Origin: Alphaproteobacteria bacterium
Lineage (GTDB): Bacteria; Pseudomonadota; Alphaproteobacteria; RF32; CAG-239
Reading direction: 5' to 3'
DNA: 64,000 nucleotides
Assembly: GCA_015062285.1 (NCBI GenBank)
Contig: SUUY01000002.1
Coordinates: 1 to 64,000 of the forward strand
Positions 28,030 through 36,456 of the stretch are shown piece after piece. Below the pieces are notes generated by a model. It was not told the origin of the DNA, did no database searches, and saw only the letters and a program-made list of their open reading frames with translations. The translations under genes were made by a program, and so were the position numbers. Within the stretch, counting starts at the first letter, position 1. Each line of letters begins with the position of its first letter.

Positions 28030-29280
28030 CTAGCCCAGTTTTATAAGTCCATGTTTCTTTTTGCCCTGAGAAATTTTAGCCTGACCATCAATAAAATCTT
28101 GTGCTGTCAAGCGATAATTCTCATCGCTTAAAGGTGTATCGTTGAGCTTTAGGCCGTTTTGCTTAATCAGACGTCTTGCCTCACCTTTGCTTGATACAAA
28201 ACCTATTTCAACAAAAGCATCTAAAATTCCCATGCCGGCTGCTCCGTTAATTTGTGGCAGATCTCCACCGGCAGCACCCTGTTCAAAAACTTGAATTGCA
28301 GTTTGTTGTGCATTGTTAGCTTCATCTATACCACGACAAATCTTGGTTGCTTCGAAAGCTAAAATCTTTTTAGCCTCGTTTATTTCTTGGTCTTTTAGAG
28401 TTTCCAGACGACGTATCTCATCTATCGGTAAATCTGTATATATACGCAAGCATTTGCCGACTTCCGCATCACCAATGTTTCTAAAATATTGGTAGTAATC
28501 GTATGAAGATAATTTTTCTTCATTGATCCAAACAGCATTCCCTTCTGACTTGCCCATTTTTTTACCATTAGAATCGGTAATTATCGGACTGGTAAAACCA
28601 AAAAGCTCAACGTCATATTTACGGCGACCGAGTTCTGTGCCTGAGGTAATGTTACCCCATTGATCAGAACCGGCAATTTGAGCTCGACAGCCATACTTTT
28701 GATATAATTCGCAAAAATCATACCCTTGGAGCAACATATAGTTAAATTCTAAGAAGCTCATCGGTTGTTCACGTTCCAAACGGCTTTTTACGCTATCCAT
28801 AGTAAGCATTCTGTTTACGGAATAGTAAGTTCCGATATCACGCAAGAAAGACAGATAATTAATATCCTTAAACCAGTCCCAGTTATCAACCATTTCGGCA
28901 TCTGTGGGGCCACTACCGAATTTTAAAAATTTGGAAAATGATTTGCGTAGTCCCTCATTATTGTGAGCAAGTTGTTCTTCTGACAAAAAAGGACGCAACT
29001 TATCTTTACCGGAAGGATCTCCGATACGAGCAGTTGCCCCTCCGACCAAAGCCAGCGGCTTGTGTCCGCATTTTTGGAACCAACGCAACATCATTAGCGG
29101 GACAATATGCCCAACATGCAAGCTATCTCCGGTGGGGTCTGAACCCAAATATCCGATAGCAGGTTTTCCGTTTTTTTCACATTCGTACAAATAATCATCA
29201 AACCCTTGCTCATTAGTGCATTGATTGTAAAAACCACGTTCAACCATAATGTTGATAAATTCAGACTTAAACTGTGACAT
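28030..29280 (-). CDS. tyrS: tyrosyl-tRNA synthetase
   Basis: TyrS is a class I aminoacyl-tRNA synthetase charging tRNA-Tyr in the cytoplasm. It has 416 residues. The HIGH box reads HVGH in PTGDSLHVGHIVPLM, the tyrosine pocket includes YMLLQGYDF and GSDQWGNI, and the KMSKS loop reads KMGKS. A C-terminal S4-like RNA-binding domain (EARRLIKQNGLKLNDTPL) completes it. It is monocistronic and diverges from anmK. Confidence 0.98.
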   Translation of the reverse strand: MSQFKSEFINIMVERGFYNQCTNEQGFDDYLYECEKNGKPAIGYLGSDPTGDSLHVGHIVPLMMLRWFQKCGHKPLALVGGATARIGDPSGKDKLRPFLSEEQLAHNNEGLRKSFSKFLKFGSGPTDAEMVDNWDWFKDINYLSFLRDIGTYYSVNRMLTMDSVKSRLEREQPMSFLEFNYMLLQGYDFCELYQKYGCRAQIAGSDQWGNITSGTELGRRKYDVELFGFTSPIITDSNGKKMGKSEGNAVWINEEKLSSYDYYQYFRNIGDAEVGKCLRIYTDLPIDEIRRLETLKDQEINEAKKILAFEATKICRGIDEANNAQQTAIQVFEQGAAGGDLPQINGAAGMGILDAFVEIGFVSSKGEARRLIKQNGLKLNDTPLSDENYRLTAQDFIDGQAKISQGKKKHGLIKLG

Positions 29281-29372
29281 TAGTCCCTCTTTTCGCTCGA
29301 TTATTAATAACTAAATTTTAACGCATATTAGCATAATATTTATGCATTGCAAGATAGGAGTTTAAATTTTAA

Positions 29373-30470
29373 ATGGAAATGCTACAAGCCCGAAAAGTTT
29401 TAGGCTTAATCAGCGGATCATCTTTAGATGGAGTTAATGCGGCCGTTATCGCTACCGACGGTGTCGATGTGTTTGAAAAAAGCACTATTCTGGATGTGCC
29501 TTATGATGATGAATTGCGTGAAAAATTACGTTGGTTACACCGACATTATACAACCGCAACCGAACAAGAAAAACTGGCTATTGAAGAAGATGTAACAAAA
29601 TTTCATGCCAATATTGTCAATGATATTAAAGAAAATTATGATCAAAATATAGAACTTATCGGATTTCACGGACATACTATCTTTCATAATCCTGCAGAGC
29701 ATTATATTTATCATATAGGAAACGGGCAGATGCTGGCAGACCTTACCGGTATCAAAACCGTGAGTCGCTTCAGACAAGCAGATATTTTATCCGGTGGACT
29801 TGGAGCGCCTCTCTCGGGAGTATATCATCAAGCGATAGTAGCTGACATGGAAAAACCTATTACCATAGTTGATATAGGTGGAATTTCTACACTCACCTGG
29901 GTTGGTATAAATGGTGAAATGATGTCTTTTGATACCGGCCCCGGAAATAATGCCATTAATGATTGGGTGCTTAAGCATGGCGGACAGCATATGGATTATA
30001 ATGGCAAATTGGCAGCAACAGGAAAAGTAAATCTTTCAATATTAAAACAACTTACTCATCATAAATTTATAGCAAAATTTCCACCCAAGGCCGCGGATAA
30101 AGACACTTTTAGAGATAAACTAGAACATCTGGAAGGACTTTCTTTGGAAGACGGAGCGGCAACAGCCACCGCTTTTATTGCCGAAGCAATAGCCTATTCT
30201 ATTGCATTTTATTTACCGGAAACACCCAAAAGCATAATTATTTGCGGTGGAGGCGCAAAAAATCCGACTTTGGTGCGTTTTATACGGCAACAACTTCCGG
30301 AAATTGAAATTAAAACTGCCGAAGATTTTGGTTGGGATTCTTCGGCTATTGAAGCACAAGCATTTGCATATTTAGCAGCGAGACGAATTAATTTTATACC
30401 TTCAAGCTATCCTTTTACTACCGGAGTACAGCAACCTTGTATTTGCGGAGAAGTTTTTAGTCCTAAATAA
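29373..30470 (+). CDS. anmK: anhydro-N-acetylmuramic acid kinase AnmK
   Basis: AnmK phosphorylates and opens 1,6-anhydroMurNAc to MurNAc-6-phosphate in peptidoglycan recycling. It has 365 residues. The N-terminal LISGSSLDGVNAAV, FHGHTIFHNP, DIGGISTLTW, FDTGPGNNAIN and CGGGAKNPTL segments match the ASKHA-fold family, including the catalytic Asp in GSSLDG. AGGAG is about 12 bases upstream, somewhat far. It is followed by a candidate RNA gene, not by murQ. Confidence 0.95.
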   Translation: MEMLQARKVLGLISGSSLDGVNAAVIATDGVDVFEKSTILDVPYDDELREKLRWLHRHYTTATEQEKLAIEEDVTKFHANIVNDIKENYDQNIELIGFHGHTIFHNPAEHYIYHIGNGQMLADLTGIKTVSRFRQADILSGGLGAPLSGVYHQAIVADMEKPITIVDIGGISTLTWVGINGEMMSFDTGPGNNAINDWVLKHGGQHMDYNGKLAATGKVNLSILKQLTHHKFIAKFPPKAADKDTFRDKLEHLEGLSLEDGAATATAFIAEAIAYSIAFYLPETPKSIIICGGGAKNPTLVRFIRQQLPEIEIKTAEDFGWDSSAIEAQAFAYLAARRINFIPSSYPFTTGVQQPCICGEVFSPK

Positions 30471-30475
30471 GCTTA

Positions 30476-30504
30476 TTGACATTAAATTTAGTCTGTGCTA
30501 GTTA
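30476..30504 (+). promoter_or_regulatory. Candidate promoter of structured RNA gene
   Basis: TTGACA (30476-30481) is followed after exactly 17 bases by TAGTTA with a TGC extended -10-like lead. The -35 is perfect and the -10 is weak. Predicted transcription would begin near 30508-30512, where the candidate RNA's closing helix begins. Confidence 0.55.
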
Positions 30505-30506
30505 TC

Positions 30507-30854
30507 ACCACGTTTGATAATTAGTAAGATATACATATAGAGTTATATTGCTTGTTTTATTTTGTTTTCGTCTGCTGAATATCGGGTTGAAATTTTTGGT
30601 TTGTCCGCACGTGAGTGCCGATTAAACATAGCACCTTGAAATACTGAATGAACAAGCATTTTAGGTTTCTGCTTTATCTTTATGGTTGGGCTGAAACCTT
30701 TTAAACGAATAACAAAGGCAGTTTACTGCTTAAACATAAATATTGATTTTTTGGAGTCAATCCTCGTGATGAGGCTAAGCTCTGAGGTTCAGGCATTATT
30801 TGTTTTATAACGTTTGGAAAGATTCCCACTTGTGAAAGTCGGAATCTTTTTTTT
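30507..30854 (+). ncRNA. Unidentified structured RNA, ~345 nt
   Basis: No credible ORF fills this gap, but it looks like a discrete RNA gene with a promoter and a strong terminator. A closing helix can be drawn between 30508-30520 and 30805-30817 (three blocks of 3, 4 and 4 pairs with two-base bulges), ending exactly where the terminator hairpin starts. Inside: TGCTTGTT (30549-30556) pairs with AACAAGCA (30651-30658); GCAC-GTGA-GTGC at 30607-30618; AGGTTTC (30663-30669) with GAAACCT (30693-30699); GCAG-TTTA-CTGC at 30718-30729; CCTC-GTGAT-GAGG at 30762-30774; CTGA-GGT-TCAG at 30782-30792. I looked for tmRNA, RNase P RNA, SRP RNA and 6S hallmarks and did not find them. The function is unknown. 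Confidence 0.65.
30818..30854 (+). terminator. Terminator of structured RNA gene
   Basis: AAAGATTCC (30818-30826) pairs with GGAATCTTT (30841-30849). After one C-C mismatch an inner ACTT-GTGA-AAGT stem is capped by a GNRA tetraloop, and eight T follow. Confidence 0.9.
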
Positions 30855-30860
30855 GTGCAA

Positions 30861-30888
30861 TAAAAAAGCCTTGCATAAAAACAAGGCT
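30861..30888 (-). terminator. Terminator of small membrane protein gene
   Basis: AGCCTTG and CAAGGCT form the stem; on the minus strand it is followed by six T. It lies just after the stop of the 30895-31182 gene. Confidence 0.85.
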
Positions 30889-30894
30889 GTAAAA

Positions 30895-31182
30895 TTATTC
30901 GTATAAAAACGGAAATTTTGATGTTTTGCGGCGATTGGCTTTTTCTGCCAGCCATCGTTTGTCAGAAGGATAGTCATCTACAACCTTTACAAATTCTTTG
31001 CGGAATTTGCAATATTGGTGAATCAGTATCAGTTTGCATACTATATACGGTAACTCACCAATTGCCAGAATGACAAGCCACAACCACAAATGATTGTTGT
31101 CTTCTCCCCAAAGAGCTAATCCGACAAAACCACCAATACAGAAATTGAGCCAACTTTGGCTTAGTATTCTAATTGTCCTCAT
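30895..31182 (-). CDS. small membrane protein, unknown
   Basis: This 95-residue protein has two likely membrane segments (about 11-27, WLNFCIGGFVGLALWG, and about 32-55, LWLWLVILAIGELPYIVCKLIL) followed by a basic cytoplasmic-looking tail (DKRWLAEKANRRKTSKF). No family is recognised and no clear ribosome binding site precedes the ATG. A dedicated terminator downstream supports it as a real gene. It diverges from ileS. Confidence 0.65.
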   Translation of the reverse strand: MRTIRILSQSWLNFCIGGFVGLALWGEDNNHLWLWLVILAIGELPYIVCKLILIHQYCKFRKEFVKVVDDYPSDKRWLAEKANRRKTSKFPFLYE

Positions 31183-31273
31183 AATAGCTAGAATTAAAGT
31201 TAATAATTAATATTTGCCGTCAATATATAAGACTATACTTAAAAATCAAGCTTAAATATCTGTTGTTTTTTAA

Positions 31274-31306
31274 TTGACACTAAGCTTACATTGTATTAAT
31301 TATAAT
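31274..31306 (+). promoter_or_regulatory. Candidate ileS promoter
   Basis: A perfect TTGACA at 31274-31279 is followed by an AT-rich stretch holding TATTAA and TATAAT candidates; neither spacing is ideal (14 and 21 bases). It would produce a leader of about 150 nt before the ileS start, including the Ile-rich mini-ORF. Confidence 0.4.
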
Positions 31307-31336
31307 AAACAAATATTGTTTTGAAGGAATGATTTT

Positions 31337-31381
31337 ATGTGCAGTTTTTATATACATATCATATCTAATATTATCCCCTAG
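31337..31381 (+). CDS. Putative Ile-rich leader peptide of ileS
   Basis: This is a 14-codon ORF, MCSFYIHIISNIIP then TAG, with AAGGA eight bases before its ATG. Five of its 14 codons are isoleucine (ATA, ATC, ATA, ATT, ATC), and it ends 86 bases upstream of isoleucyl-tRNA synthetase. A GC-rich hairpin overlaps its last codons and stop. Amino-acid-rich leader ORFs before genes for the same amino acid are the mark of ribosome-mediated attenuation, so it probably senses charged tRNA-Ile. AT-rich DNA favours Ile codons by chance, which limits certainty. Confidence 0.5.
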   Translation: MCSFYIHIISNIIP

Positions 31382-31387
31382 GGGGAT
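31373..31387 (+). promoter_or_regulatory. Hairpin in ileS leader
   Basis: ATCCCC (31373-31378) pairs with GGGGAT (31382-31387) around TAG, the stop codon of the Ile-rich mini-ORF. A weak T-rich stretch (TAGTTTTGTT) follows, so it could be an attenuator or a structure controlled by the ribosome at the mini-ORF's end. No competing antiterminator is obvious to me. Confidence 0.45.
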
Positions 31388-31467
31388 CTAGTTTTGTTGC
31401 ACATATTAAACCATTTAAGTTTCTTAAAATTACCAATCAATTAATCAGATAAAAAAGGTGTATTCAG

Positions 31468-34400
31468 ATGATGAAACATTATGCCGATGTTAAGGCCAAA
31501 CCTGACTTTGTTGAAGTCGAAAAGGAAGTTCTCAAATTTTGGGAAGAAAATAAAACTTTTGAAAAATCAGTGCAAAATCGTGATGGTGCTGCCGAATTTG
31601 TTTTTTATGACGGACCTCCGTTTGCTAACGGAACACCTCACTACGGGCATATTATGGTATCATACGTTAAAGACGTGATTGCTCGTTTTCAGACCATGAA
31701 CGGCAAAAAAGTTGAACGCCGCTTGGGTTGGGACTGCCATGGTTTGCCGGCTGAGATGTCTGCAGAAAAACAACTTGGAGTATCTGGTCGCAAACAAATT
31801 GAAGAATATGGTGTCGAGAAATTTAATAACTTCTGCCGTTCTGATGTTCTTAAATATTCAAATATTTGGGTAGACACTTTCAAGCGTATCGGTCGTTGGG
31901 TTGATTTTAATCATGACTATAAGACTATGGATCTGTCTTTTATGGAAAGCGTGATTTCTAACTTCAAACAACTATACGATAAAGGGTTGGTTTATGAAGA
32001 TTATCGAGTTTTGCCATATTCTTGGGCGGCCGAAACTCCGCTTTCTAACTTTGAGGTAAACCAAGGTTACCAAGACAAGACCGATAATGCCATTACCGTA
32101 TTGTTTAAGCTTGAAAACGGAATGAAAATTCTTGTGTGGACAACCACTCCTTGGACTTTGCCCTCAAACTTAATGTTGGCCGTAGGAGCTGATATTGACT
32201 ATGTGGTTATGGAAGAAGACGGACAAAAATATATTTTGGGCAGAGCATTGCTCGGCAGATATAAAAAACAACTTGAAAATGCCGTTGAAGTTGGATCATT
32301 AAAAGGATCAGACTTGGTTGGTATGAGTTATGAGCCAATGTTCCCATACTTTAAGCACCTGAAAGAAAAAGGTTGCTTCAAAGTTTTGGCCGGAGAATTT
32401 GTATCTACCGAAGATGGTACCGGTGTTGTTCATATTGCTCCGGGCTTTGGTCAAGACGACTTTGATGTTTGTCGTGCTTGTGATGATTGTTTTCCGGTTG
32501 TTTGTCCGGTTGATGAAGCCGGAAAATTCACCTCAGAAGTTTCAGACTATGCCGGATTACAAGTATTTGAAACAAATGAGCCAATTATGCAATGGCTCAA
32601 GACCAATGGTCTGCTGGTGAAAAAAGAACAATATACTCACTCTTATCCGTTCTGTTGGCGCACAGATACTCCGCTTATATACAAAGCTATGTCCAGTTGG
32701 TTTGTAAGAGTTACAGACTTTAGAGACGATATGGTTAAAAATAACCAAGAAATTAATTGGGTTCCTGACCATATTAAAGACGGACGTTTTGGTAAGTGGC
32801 TTGAAGGTGCCAGAGACTGGTCTATTTCTCGTAATCGTTTTTGGGGAACTCCTATTCCGGTTTGGAAATCAGACAATCCGAAGTTTCCTCGTACTGATGT
32901 ATTTGGATCTATTGCCGAGATTAAGGAGAAAACCGGTTTTGATGTAAAAGATTTACACAAACCGTATATTGATGATGTGGTATACCCGAACCCTGATGAC
33001 CCTACCGGCCAAACAATGATGCGTAGAGTGGGAGATGTTTTTGACTGTTGGTTTGAAAGCGGCTCTATGCCTTATGCTCAAGTTCATTATCCGTTTGAAA
33101 ACAAACAATGGTTTGAAGAGCATTTTCCGGCTGATTTTATTGTTGAAGCAATGGATCAGACCCGAGGTTGGTTCTATACGTTGACCGTGTTGTCAACCGC
33201 ATTGCACAACAGGCCGGCATTTAAAAATTGTATTTGCACCGGTTTGTTAATGGCAGAAGGCGGACAAAAGCTTTCTAAACGCCTGAAGAACTATCCGGAT
33301 CCTAACGAAGTGCTTGAAAGCATGGGATCTGATACTTTGCGTTGGTTCTTGGTTTCTTCTCCGGTATTAAAAGGTGGAAACCTGGCTGTTGACAAAGAAG
33401 GCAAAGAAATTGCCAAGGCAGCTCGTGTGGCTCAAATTCCTTTGTGGAATGCATTTTATTTCTTTACTCTTTATGCCAACGCCGAAGGATACAAAGCCAA
33501 AGAAGTATATACATCTTCTGAAGCTATCGATAATTATATATTGTCAAAACTCAAGCATCTTTCAGAAGTTGTTAATAATGGTATAAATACATATGATGTT
33601 TCGGCTGCAACCAATGAAATTTCTTCGTTTATGGAGATTTTGAATAACTGGTATATTCGCCGCAGCCGTGATCGTTTCTGGGAAGGAGACACTCAAGCAT
33701 TTGATGTTTTATACACCGTTTTGGTTAATTTGAGCAAGATTATTGCTCCTTTGATGCCATTTGTGGCCGAATATGTATTCAAGAATTTGACCGGTGAAGA
33801 ATCCGTGCACCTTACAGACTACCCAATGCTTGAAAAAATCAACTTTAATAAAGAGTTGGTTGAAGAAATGGACTTTTTGCAAGACTTGTGTTCTGCCGGT
33901 AAGTTTATTCGTGAGGAAAAGAATTTACGCAATCGTCTTCCTTTAGCAAGCTTAACCTTGATTGGTCACAAATTGTCTCAAGAATATCAGGAAATTGTGA
34001 AAGACGAACTCAATGTTAAGAACGTTTTGTTTGATGATAATCTATCTGCCTATGCAGAGAAAAAGATTTATCTTTATACTCCTTTGCTGGGAAAGGCTCT
34101 CGGTAAAGATATGGGAGCAGTTATGGGAGCATACAAACAAGGCCTGTGGAGCTTAAACCAAGACGGAACATTGAGTATCGGCGGGCAAACTTTAAGTACT
34201 GATTTATTTGAAGTACGACTGGAAATGAAAGATGGAGTTGCCGGAAAATCATTTGCCGAAAATCGTGCCGTAGTTACTTTGGATACTAACGTTACCGATG
34301 AGTTGAAACGTGAAGGTATGGCTCGTGACTTTGTTAGATTGGTACAAACTCTACGCAAAGACAAAGACTTTAATATCTCTGATCGAATTGAGCTTAGCTG

Positions 34401-34557
34401 GAACACATCGGATTCTGAGCTTGCAAAAGCTTTAGATGAAAACAAAGATTATATTGCCGATCAGGTTTTGGCTGTTAAGCTTAACGACACATGTCAAGGA
34501 GGCACAACAGCCGATATTGACGGATCGGTAATTAGCTTTGATGCTAAAGTAGCTTAA
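31468..34557 (+). CDS. ileS: isoleucyl-tRNA synthetase
   Basis: IleS is a class Ia aminoacyl-tRNA synthetase that charges tRNA-Ile and edits Val-tRNA. It has 1029 residues. The HIGH box appears as PPFANGTPHYGHI, the CP1 editing domain includes TTPWTLPSN and DGTGVVHIAPGFGQDD, and the KMSKS loop reads KLSKRLKNYPDP. Length and the absence of a C-terminal zinc finger match the long 'eukaryote-like' type (IleS2), which is often less sensitive to mupirocin; that reading is inference. A terminator follows directly. Upstream lies an Ile-rich mini-ORF that may regulate it. Confidence 0.98.
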   Translation: MMKHYADVKAKPDFVEVEKEVLKFWEENKTFEKSVQNRDGAAEFVFYDGPPFANGTPHYGHIMVSYVKDVIARFQTMNGKKVERRLGWDCHGLPAEMSAEKQLGVSGRKQIEEYGVEKFNNFCRSDVLKYSNIWVDTFKRIGRWVDFNHDYKTMDLSFMESVISNFKQLYDKGLVYEDYRVLPYSWAAETPLSNFEVNQGYQDKTDNAITVLFKLENGMKILVWTTTPWTLPSNLMLAVGADIDYVVMEEDGQKYILGRALLGRYKKQLENAVEVGSLKGSDLVGMSYEPMFPYFKHLKEKGCFKVLAGEFVSTEDGTGVVHIAPGFGQDDFDVCRACDDCFPVVCPVDEAGKFTSEVSDYAGLQVFETNEPIMQWLKTNGLLVKKEQYTHSYPFCWRTDTPLIYKAMSSWFVRVTDFRDDMVKNNQEINWVPDHIKDGRFGKWLEGARDWSISRNRFWGTPIPVWKSDNPKFPRTDVFGSIAEIKEKTGFDVKDLHKPYIDDVVYPNPDDPTGQTMMRRVGDVFDCWFESGSMPYAQVHYPFENKQWFEEHFPADFIVEAMDQTRGWFYTLTVLSTALHNRPAFKNCICTGLLMAEGGQKLSKRLKNYPDPNEVLESMGSDTLRWFLVSSPVLKGGNLAVDKEGKEIAKAARVAQIPLWNAFYFFTLYANAEGYKAKEVYTSSEAIDNYILSKLKHLSEVVNNGINTYDVSAATNEISSFMEILNNWYIRRSRDRFWEGDTQAFDVLYTVLVNLSKIIAPLMPFVAEYVFKNLTGEESVHLTDYPMLEKINFNKELVEEMDFLQDLCSAGKFIREEKNLRNRLPLASLTLIGHKLSQEYQEIVKDELNVKNVLFDDNLSAYAEKKIYLYTPLLGKALGKDMGAVMGAYKQGLWSLNQDGTLSIGGQTLSTDLFEVRLEMKDGVAGKSFAENRAVVTLDTNVTDELKREGMARDFVRLVQTLRKDKDFNISDRIELSWNTSDSELAKALDENKDYIADQVLAVKLNDTCQGGTTADIDGSVISFDAKVA

Positions 34558-34565
34558 TCCTTGTT

Positions 34566-34608
34566 AAAATATCCCGAAAATTAAAATAGTGATTTTCGGG
34601 ATATTTTA
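34566..34608 (+). terminator. ileS terminator
   Basis: A 16 bp stem, AAAATATCCCGAAAAT with ATTTTCGGGATATTTT, is followed by a short T/A tail. It begins nine bases after the ileS stop. Confidence 0.85.
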
Positions 34609-34620
34609 TTACCTGATTGT

Positions 34621-34656
34621 AAAAAAAAAGCACCGATATTTATCGGTGCTTTTTTA
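34621..34656 (-). terminator. rpsU terminator (bidirectional form)
   Basis: AAAAAGCACCGATA pairs with TATCGGTGCTTTTT, with A and T tracts on both sides. Read on the minus strand it terminates rpsU. Confidence 0.88.
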
Positions 34657-34676
34657 TGAAGTTTATTAGTAAAATA

Positions 34677-34883
34677 CTAGAAACCTTCAGTATCTAAGCG
34701 TTTGCGGAGTTGTTTACGAGCTCTGCGAACAGCTTCTGCCTGACGACGAGCTTTTTTCTCAGAGTTTTTCTCGTGACAACGACGCAATTTCATCTCACGG
34801 AAAATGCCTTCGCGTTGCATTTTCTTCTTCAAAACTTTTAGAGACTGTCCAACGTCATTACCAATAACAGTAACTTGAACCAC
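34677..34883 (-). CDS. rpsU: 30S ribosomal protein bS21
   Basis: bS21 is a small basic protein of the 30S platform that helps mRNA selection. It has 68 residues. The core [24 protein letters not shown] and the Arg/Lys-rich C-terminal helix ([20 protein letters not shown]) are characteristic. The start is GTG at 34883 with AGGTG six bases upstream. It is monocistronic, with a terminator just downstream. Confidence 0.96.
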   Translation of the reverse strand: MVQVTVIGNDVGQSLKVLKKKMQREGIFREMKLRRCHEKNSEKKARRQAEAVRRARKQLRKRLDTEGF

Positions 34884-34977
34884 TTAAATCACCTCATTTC
34901 TACAAATATCTAAAGAGTTATTGCCAAATTTGCTATCTAAATAGCATATAAAATTTAAATTGCAAGCAATTTCTTGC

Positions 34978-35190
34978 TTAGGCTATGATGTTTGGCATAA
35001 TTTTTGCTTCTACGGTTTTAATCTTGCTTTTTAGCCCCGTGCGCAAAGAATTAAGTTGTTTGGCCTTAAAGAAATCGATTGTTTGATTGTTGCGCACCAA
35101 ATGGCGAATATCGGAGCACACACGACGCTCCTCCAATTTCAATTCGCAAAGTTGATGTTGAAGCTTACTAGTTTGGTTTTGGTAAAACAT
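34978..35190 (-). CDS. YdcH/DUF465-like small protein
   Basis: This 70-residue helical-hairpin protein follows the DUF465 pattern: LEERRVCSDIRHLVRNN, then KAKQLNSLRTGLKSKIKTVEAKIMPNIIA. In alphaproteobacterial members the ending PDIIA/PNIIA is common. The biochemical role of the family is unknown. It is a short monocistronic gene upstream of rpsU on the same strand. Confidence 0.75.
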   Translation of the reverse strand: MFYQNQTSKLQHQLCELKLEERRVCSDIRHLVRNNQTIDFFKAKQLNSLRTGLKSKIKTVEAKIMPNIIA

Positions 35191-35321
35191 AAACCTTTAG
35201 TCCTTTCAATATAAAAAAAATTTCTGTTAATTAATATTTTTTACTGGAATATTATTCAGAAATCTGTATTAGTATATACCAAATTTGATAAAAAATCAAC
35301 TCAAAAAAGGAGTGTTTATAT

Positions 35322-36401
35322 ATGAATTCTAAAAAAAGACTTGGAATCTTAACCAGCGGCGGCGATTGTGCCGGACTTAATGCCGTTATCAGCTCTGTTG
35401 TAAAAACAGCAACACAAAAAGGTTGGGAAGTATATGGTATCCACAATGGCACAGACGGAATCACCAACAAGCCTCATAGTTTTGAAATTTTGACGGTTCA
35501 AAACTTTTCTGATACTCCTTGGCCTCGTTTGAGCGGATCTTATTTAGGTTCTTTGAACAAAGGTGTCAAAATGGAATCTTTGGAAGAAATGACAAAGAAA
35601 TTTGCCGTTGGAGTAAAAGAACTTGGTTTAGATGCCGTTATTGTGGTTGGCGGTGACGGAAGCATGAATATTGTTTCTAACTATTGCAAAGGAAGTTTGG
35701 TAAGAGTAATCGGTATCCCTAAAACTATGGATAATGACACTCCAATTACCGAATTTTCGGTAGGTTTTCAATCTGCCGTACAGGTATGCGTTAATGCTAT
35801 TGATAGTTTGGAACTTACTGCTCGCTCGCATAGCAGAGCTTTGATTGTTGAAGTTATGGGACGTGATGCAGGCCACTTGGCTATGCATTCGGCTGTTGCC
35901 GGACAAGCAGATGTTTGTTTGGTTCCGGAAATTCCATATACAATAGACGGAGTTATCAATAAACTAAAAGCAATTAAGGCAAGCGGTCGTAACCATGCTG
36001 TTATTGTGGTGTCTGAGGGCATTAAGACTGAAAGCGGCAGCTTGGTTTCTACTAAGAAAAACATGGTTGGTGAAGCTGTTTATGGTGGTATCAGCCAATA
36101 TTTATGCAACGAAATCAGCAGTCGTTACAATGAATTTCAGATTCGCAGTAACACATTAGGACATATTCAACGTTCCGGAGTTCCTTCGGCTTTTGATAGA
36201 AACTTGGCCTATCTCTATGGGGCAAAAGCAGTTGAATTACTTGAAAAAGGCGAAGACAACAAAATGGTCATTTGGAAAAATGGTCATGTTGACTCCGTTG
36301 ATTTGGCAGAAGTTGTTCGTGCCGGTACAACATTGCTTAATGTAAATAGTGACTATGTAAAAGCTGCTAAAGAGTTAGGTATGTATATAGGTGAAATTTA
36401 A
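35322..36401 (+). CDS. 6-phosphofructokinase (ATP/PPi type ambiguous)
   Basis: This enzyme phosphorylates fructose 6-phosphate to the 1,6-bisphosphate in glycolysis. It has 359 residues, with ILTSGGDCAGLNAVI at the N-terminus, VVGGDGSMNIV and GIPKTMDNDTP near the active site, and EVMGRDAGHLA. The phosphoryl-donor residues are mixed: Gly in GGDGS (ATP-type; PPi enzymes have GGDD) together with Lys in PKTMDND (PPi-type; classic ATP enzymes have PGTIDND). From family knowledge this G/K combination occurs in group III enzymes, some of them ATP-dependent. The donor is therefore undecided, leaning to ATP. It is monocistronic. Confidence 0.93.
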   Translation: MNSKKRLGILTSGGDCAGLNAVISSVVKTATQKGWEVYGIHNGTDGITNKPHSFEILTVQNFSDTPWPRLSGSYLGSLNKGVKMESLEEMTKKFAVGVKELGLDAVIVVGGDGSMNIVSNYCKGSLVRVIGIPKTMDNDTPITEFSVGFQSAVQVCVNAIDSLELTARSHSRALIVEVMGRDAGHLAMHSAVAGQADVCLVPEIPYTIDGVINKLKAIKASGRNHAVIVVSEGIKTESGSLVSTKKNMVGEAVYGGISQYLCNEISSRYNEFQIRSNTLGHIQRSGVPSAFDRNLAYLYGAKAVELLEKGEDNKMVIWKNGHVDSVDLAEVVRAGTTLLNVNSDYVKAAKELGMYIGEI

Positions 36402-36416
36402 TATTTTACCAAACTC

Positions 36417-36456
36417 AAAAAAAACAGTCTCTTGCATTAAACAAGAGACTGTTTTT
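36417..36456. terminator. Bidirectional terminator after phosphofructokinase gene
   Basis: AAAACAGTCTCTTG pairs with CAAGAGACTGTTTT around CATTAAA and is flanked by A and T tracts between convergent genes. Confidence 0.9.

Noticed and set aside
30507..30854. tmRNA, RNase P RNA, SRP RNA or 6S RNA at this locus
   Set aside because: I found no tag-like ANDN reading frame, no T-arm or CCA for tmRNA, no GAGGAAAGTC-type RNase P core, no SRP tetraloop-receptor segment, and the length is roughly double that of 6S RNA. A divergent member cannot be excluded without a covariance search.
30701..30955. 84-residue minus-strand frame overlapping the RNA gene
   Set aside because: It runs through two terminators and overlaps the better supported membrane-protein gene; its composition looks random.
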